DNA of 8,802 nucleotides, from NCBI GenBank assembly GCA_964249915.1, contig CAXUEL010000144.1, forward strand, positions 1-8,802, in the 5' to 3' direction. The position numbers were made by a program, and so were the translations under genes. The notes under the pieces are model-generated. The model was not told where the DNA came from. It did no database searches and saw only the letters and a program-made list of their open reading frames with translations. Each line of letters starts with the position of its first letter. Positions within the stretch are counted from its first letter, which is position 1. This stretch comes from Lichenicola sp964249915 (GTDB taxonomy: Bacteria > Pseudomonadota > Alphaproteobacteria > Acetobacterales > Acetobacteraceae). Positions 6,569 through 8,802 of this stretch are shown piece after piece.

Positions 6569-7744
6569 TCAGGCCGCCTCGTCGCTCCGACGGTAGGGCG
6601 ACAGCGCCGACAGCGCCTGCATCTCCTCCAGCCGCGCCGGCCGTTCCTGCCGGAGGTAGTCCGACACCGCGGCGCGCAGCCCCGGATGCTCGATCCAGTG
6701 CGCCGAGTAGGTCGGACGCGGCAGGTAGCCGCGCTGGATCTTGTGCTCGCCCTGCGCCCCCGCCTCGACCCGCTTCAGGCCGTGCTCGATCGCGAAGTCG
6801 ATGGCGCGGTAGTAGCAGAGCTCGAAGTGCAGGAACGGCCAGTCGCCGATGCAGCCCCAGTTGCGGCCGTACAGCGCGTCGCGCCCCAGCAGGTTCAGCG
6901 CGCCCGCCACCGGCTGCCCGTCCTGCTCGGCCAGCATCAGCACCACCTTGTCGCCGAGCCGTTCGGACAGCAGCGGGAAGAACCGCTCGGTCAGGTAGGC
7001 GCTGCCCCACTTGCGGTCCACCGTGGACATGTAGAAGCGGTGGAACGCCTTCCAGTGGCGCGCCGTGATCTCGTGGCCCTGCAGGGTGCGGAACTGGAGG
7101 CCGGCGGCGTTGGCGTCGCGCCGCTCGCGACGCAGCCCCTTGCGCTTGCGCGAGCTGAGCGCGCCCAGGAAGTCGTCGAAGCTCGCGTAGCCGGCGTTCT
7201 CCCAGTGGAACTGCATGCCGAGCCGCTGCAGCCAGCCGGCCTCGCCCAGCGCCTCGTACTCGTCCTCGTTGCAGAACGTCACGTGCACCGAGGACAGCGA
7301 CAGCTCGCCGCAGGCCTGGCGCAGCGCCCCCGCCAGCGCCGCCATCAGCACCGCGGGCGTATGCCCGGCGCCGGGATGCAGCAGCAGGCGCGGACCCGGC
7401 ACCGGGCTGAACGGCGCCGCCACCTGCAGCTTCGGGTAGTAGCGCCCGCCCGCCTGCTCGAACGCGTTGGCCCAGCCGTGGTCGAACACGTACTCGCCGT
7501 AGGAGTGCGACTTGGCGTACATCGGCGCCGCACCCAGCAGGCGCCCGTCCGCGTCGCGCAGCACCGCATGCTGCGGTATCCAGCCGGTGCGACGCCCGGT
7601 CGAGCCGCTGTCCTCCACCGCGGACAGGAAGGCGTGGCTGACGAACGGGTTGTCGGCGCCGCCGCAGGCGTCCCAGTCCGCCGGGTCGACCGACTTGATC
7701 GAGGGATGCAGGGACAGCGAGAAGGTGGGTGCCGGATCAGCCAT
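6569..7744 (-). CDS. COG3146 (DUF482) FemAB-like / GNAT-fold acyltransferase
   Basis: A 391-residue cytoplasmic protein of the family annotated as peptidoglycan (peptidogalycan) biosynthesis or GNAT N-acetyltransferase, related to FemAB aminoacyl-transferases. Its true substrate is not established. Family features are the N-terminal WD-x-x-x-x-x-NPFVSHAFLSAVEDSG (24-47), DHGWANAFEQAGGRYYPKLQVAAPFSP (88-114, DHGWANAFEQ then GGRYYPKLQVAAPF), a basic stretch SSRKRKGLRRERR (197-209), and the C-terminal core with RNWGCIGDWPFLHFELCYYR (294-313) and GAQGEHKIQRGYLPRPTYSAHW (329-350). No signal peptide or membrane helix is seen. The ATG at 7742-7744 has no clear Shine-Dalgarno site but lies in a TGATG, the TGA being in the ridA frame. 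Upstream is the 18-bp repeat array; downstream is the DUF2934 gene. Confidence 0.88.
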   Translation of the reverse strand: MADPAPTFSLSLHPSIKSVDPADWDACGGADNPFVSHAFLSAVEDSGSTGRRTGWIPQHAVLRDADGRLLGAAPMYAKSHSYGEYVFDHGWANAFEQAGGRYYPKLQVAAPFSPVPGPRLLLHPGAGHTPAVLMAALAGALRQACGELSLSSVHVTFCNEDEYEALGEAGWLQRLGMQFHWENAGYASFDDFLGALSSRKRKGLRRERRDANAAGLQFRTLQGHEITARHWKAFHRFYMSTVDRKWGSAYLTERFFPLLSERLGDKVVLMLAEQDGQPVAGALNLLGRDALYGRNWGCIGDWPFLHFELCYYRAIDFAIEHGLKRVEAGAQGEHKIQRGYLPRPTYSAHWIEHPGLRAAVSDYLRQERPARLEEMQALSALSPYRRSDEAA

Positions 7745-7766
7745 CAGCCCGATATGGCCCGCCCAA

Positions 7767-7854
7767 CCTCAGCTCACACCCCGGCCTCGGCTTACACCCC
7801 GGCCTCGGCTCACACCCCGGCCTCGGCTCACGCCCCGGCCTCGGCTCACGCCCC
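7767..7854. repeat. 18-bp tandem repeat array (about 4.6-4.9 copies) between ridA and the acyltransferase gene
   Basis: The plus-strand unit CTCACACCCCGGCCTCGG occurs at 7773-7790, 7791-7808, 7809-7826 and 7827-7844, with a 10-bp partial copy at 7845-7854 and a 6-bp degenerate lead-in (CCTCAG, 7767-7772). Variation is small: CTTAC in the second copy and CTCACG in the last two. On the transcribed (minus) sense the unit reads CCGAGGCCGGGGTGTGAG. The ridA stop codon lies in the partial copy. Because 18 is a multiple of three, each copy places a stop codon in the ridA frame. The array fills most of the 101-bp gap. High copy similarity suggests recent expansion, as in a minisatellite. Confidence 0.95.
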
Positions 7855-8319
7855 ATCCACCTCGAACAGCGCCTCCACCTCCACCGGCGCGTCCAGCGGC
7901 AGCGACGGCACGCCGACGGTGGAGCGGGCATGCCGCCCGATCTCGCCGAACACCGCCACCGCCAGGTCCGACGCGCCGTTCATCACCGTGGCGTGCTGGG
8001 TGAAGTCCGGGGTGCAGGCGACGAACCCGCCGAGCCGCACCACCCGGCGCACCGCGTGCAGCCCGCCCAGCGCCGCGTCGACCTGGGCGATCACGTTGAT
8101 CATGCACCAGCGCGCCGCCTCCGCGCCCTTCTCCACCGTGACCCCGCCGCCGAGCTTGCCGCTGGCGCTCAGCCGCCCTTCCACCAGCGGCAGCTGCCCC
8201 GACACCACCAGCAGGCTGCCGCTGCGCACCGCGGCCACGTAGTTGGCGACCGGCGCGGCGGCCGCCGGCAGCACGATCCCGAGCGCCAGCAGGCGCCCGG
8301 CCGGGGTGTCGCCGCTCAT
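7846..8319 (-). CDS. RidA (YjgF/YER057c/UK114) family protein
   Basis: A 157-residue cytoplasmic protein of the RidA superfamily. Archetypal RidA hydrolyses reactive enamine/imine intermediates from PLP enzymes; this longer subgroup (about 150-157 residues) is less well characterised, so imine deaminase activity is an inference. Features are ANYVAAVRSGSLLVVSGQLP (25-44), RWCMINVIAQVDAALGGL (70-87), RRVVRLGGFVACTPDF (91-106), MNGASDLAVAVFG (113-125) and GRHARSTVGVPSLPLDAPVE (128-147). R132 corresponds to the substrate-binding arginine of active Rid proteins and the acidic C-terminal VEVEALFEV (146-154) is also typical. The ATG overlaps the nrdJ stop as ATGA, with GGGAGGA 5 nt before it, so translation is coupled to nrdJ. 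The stop codon lies in the 18-bp repeat array. Confidence 0.9.
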   Translation of the reverse strand: MSGDTPAGRLLALGIVLPAAAAPVANYVAAVRSGSLLVVSGQLPLVEGRLSASGKLGGGVTVEKGAEAARWCMINVIAQVDAALGGLHAVRRVVRLGGFVACTPDFTQHATVMNGASDLAVAVFGEIGRHARSTVGVPSLPLDAPVEVEALFEVDGA

Positions 8320-8802
8320 CCGTGTCCTCCCACCAGGCGCAGCCCGCCGCGGCCGGCGGTTCTCGGCCGGGTGCCGGTCTCCGGCAGGTCGAGCGGCAGC
8401 AGCGGTCGCTCGTCGTGCGCCGCTTCCAGGTGCGCCCGCTCCGGGTGCGGCGCGTCCGGCAGCGGCCGGCCGAGATAGGTCTCGGACAGGGTGCGGAACG
8501 CGTAGTCCAGCAAGGAGGTGGCGTGCGCGATGCCGCCGTCGCCGTCCACCGCGCCGGCCGGGCCGAAGCGCGTGTAGGCGAAGGCGTCGACATAGGCCTC
8601 CAGCGGCACGCCGTGCTGCAGCCCCAGGCTGACCGAGCGGGCGAACGCATCCATCAGCCCGCGCATCGCCGGCGTCTCCCGCGGCGGGGTGATGGCCAGC
8701 TCGCCCAGGCTGCCGTCCTCGAACTCGCCGGTCTGCAGGAACACGCGGTGGCCGCCGATCGCCGCCTTCTGGGTGAAGCCGCGACGTCGCGCCGCCGCGG
8801 GA
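8316..8802 (-). CDS. nrdJ: B12-dependent (class II) ribonucleotide reductase, C-terminal 161 residues
   Basis: Adenosylcobalamin-dependent ribonucleotide reductase makes deoxyribonucleotides independently of oxygen. Only the C-terminal part is in the window, running off the right edge. It matches the domain after the catalytic barrel: RRRGFTQKAAIGGHRVFLQTGEFEDGSLGE (split here as GFTQKAAIGGHRVFLQTGEF and EDGSLGEL), then LMDAFARSVSLGLQHGVPLE, YVDAFAYTRFGPAGAV and ATSLLDYAFRTLSETYLGR, which are hallmarks of NrdJ. Where many alphaproteobacterial NrdJ have IDMHKEGAAFRS, this one has AITPPRETPAMRG. After YLGR a 40-50 residue proline/arginine-rich tail ends LRLVGGHG, with no cysteine anywhere in the visible part. 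The catalytic cysteines and radical site are outside the window. The RidA-family gene overlaps its stop codon. Confidence 0.85.
   Translation of the reverse strand, partial: PAAARRRGFTQKAAIGGHRVFLQTGEFEDGSLGELAITPPRETPAMRGLMDAFARSVSLGLQHGVPLEAYVDAFAYTRFGPAGAVDGDGGIAHATSLLDYAFRTLSETYLGRPLPDAPHPERAHLEAAHDERPLLPLDLPETGTRPRTAGRGGLRLVGGHG
8325..8331 (-). promoter_or_regulatory. Ribosome binding site of the RidA-family gene, within nrdJ
   Basis: GGGAGGA on the minus strand lies inside the last codons of nrdJ, 5 nt before the ridA-type ATG (8317-8319). It supports the start and translational coupling through the ATGA overlap. Confidence 0.8.

Noticed and set aside
7773..7854. CRISPR array
   Set aside because: The 18-bp units are directly adjacent with no variable spacers, and no cas genes are present.
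6686..8242. Long plus-strand open reading frame with TPASAH repeats
   Set aside because: It lies antisense to two well-recognised genes (the acyltransferase and the RidA-family gene) and has no family-like sequence; the repeat peptide comes from the 18-bp array.
7769..8650. Long minus-strand open reading frame through the repeats (RGRGVS repeats)
   Set aside because: It is out of frame with both nrdJ and the RidA-family gene, has arginine/alanine-rich composition with no recognisable domain, and is a by-product of GC-rich codon bias.

Overview
The window is GC-rich and reads as a chromosomal segment of an alphaproteobacterium, most likely a member of the Rhodospirillales (Acetobacteraceae-like). 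I infer this from the split flagellar export gene order, the homodimeric eukaryote-like NADP isocitrate dehydrogenase, and a B12-dependent (class II) ribonucleotide reductase. The species cannot be fixed from the sequence alone.

Positions 1-3682 hold flagellar genes. A partial minus-strand gene at the left edge, probably fliO, diverges from a tightly packed plus-strand operon flgB-flgC-fliE-fliQ-fliR-flhB. These encode the proximal rod, the MS-ring/rod adaptor and the membrane export gate of the flagellar type III secretion system. The 161-bp divergent intergenic region carries short palindromes and direct repeats that could be operators.

Positions 3683-6327 hold two housekeeping genes on the plus strand: recA (SOS/recombination) and icd (TCA cycle). 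The recA upstream region has a cluster of GAAC/GTTC elements that resembles, but does not match, an alphaproteobacterial LexA operator. A perfect inverted repeat sits at the recA stop codon, and the icd leader contains two mutually exclusive perfect inverted repeats.

Positions 6334-8802 are on the minus strand, convergent with icd. In transcription order they are: the 3' end of nrdJ, a RidA-family gene whose ATG overlaps the nrdJ TGA, an 18-bp tandem repeat array, a COG3146 (FemAB-like/GNAT) acyltransferase, and a small DUF2934 protein. A hairpin whose loop holds the DUF2934 stop codon separates this group from icd.

Most of the window is conserved core genome and I see no new defence, mobile or biosynthetic system. 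The most unusual structures are the minisatellite starting at the ridA stop codon, which places a stop codon in the ridA frame every 18 nt and leads to a TGATG junction with the next gene, and the apparent absence of the usual cysteine-rich tail from NrdJ.
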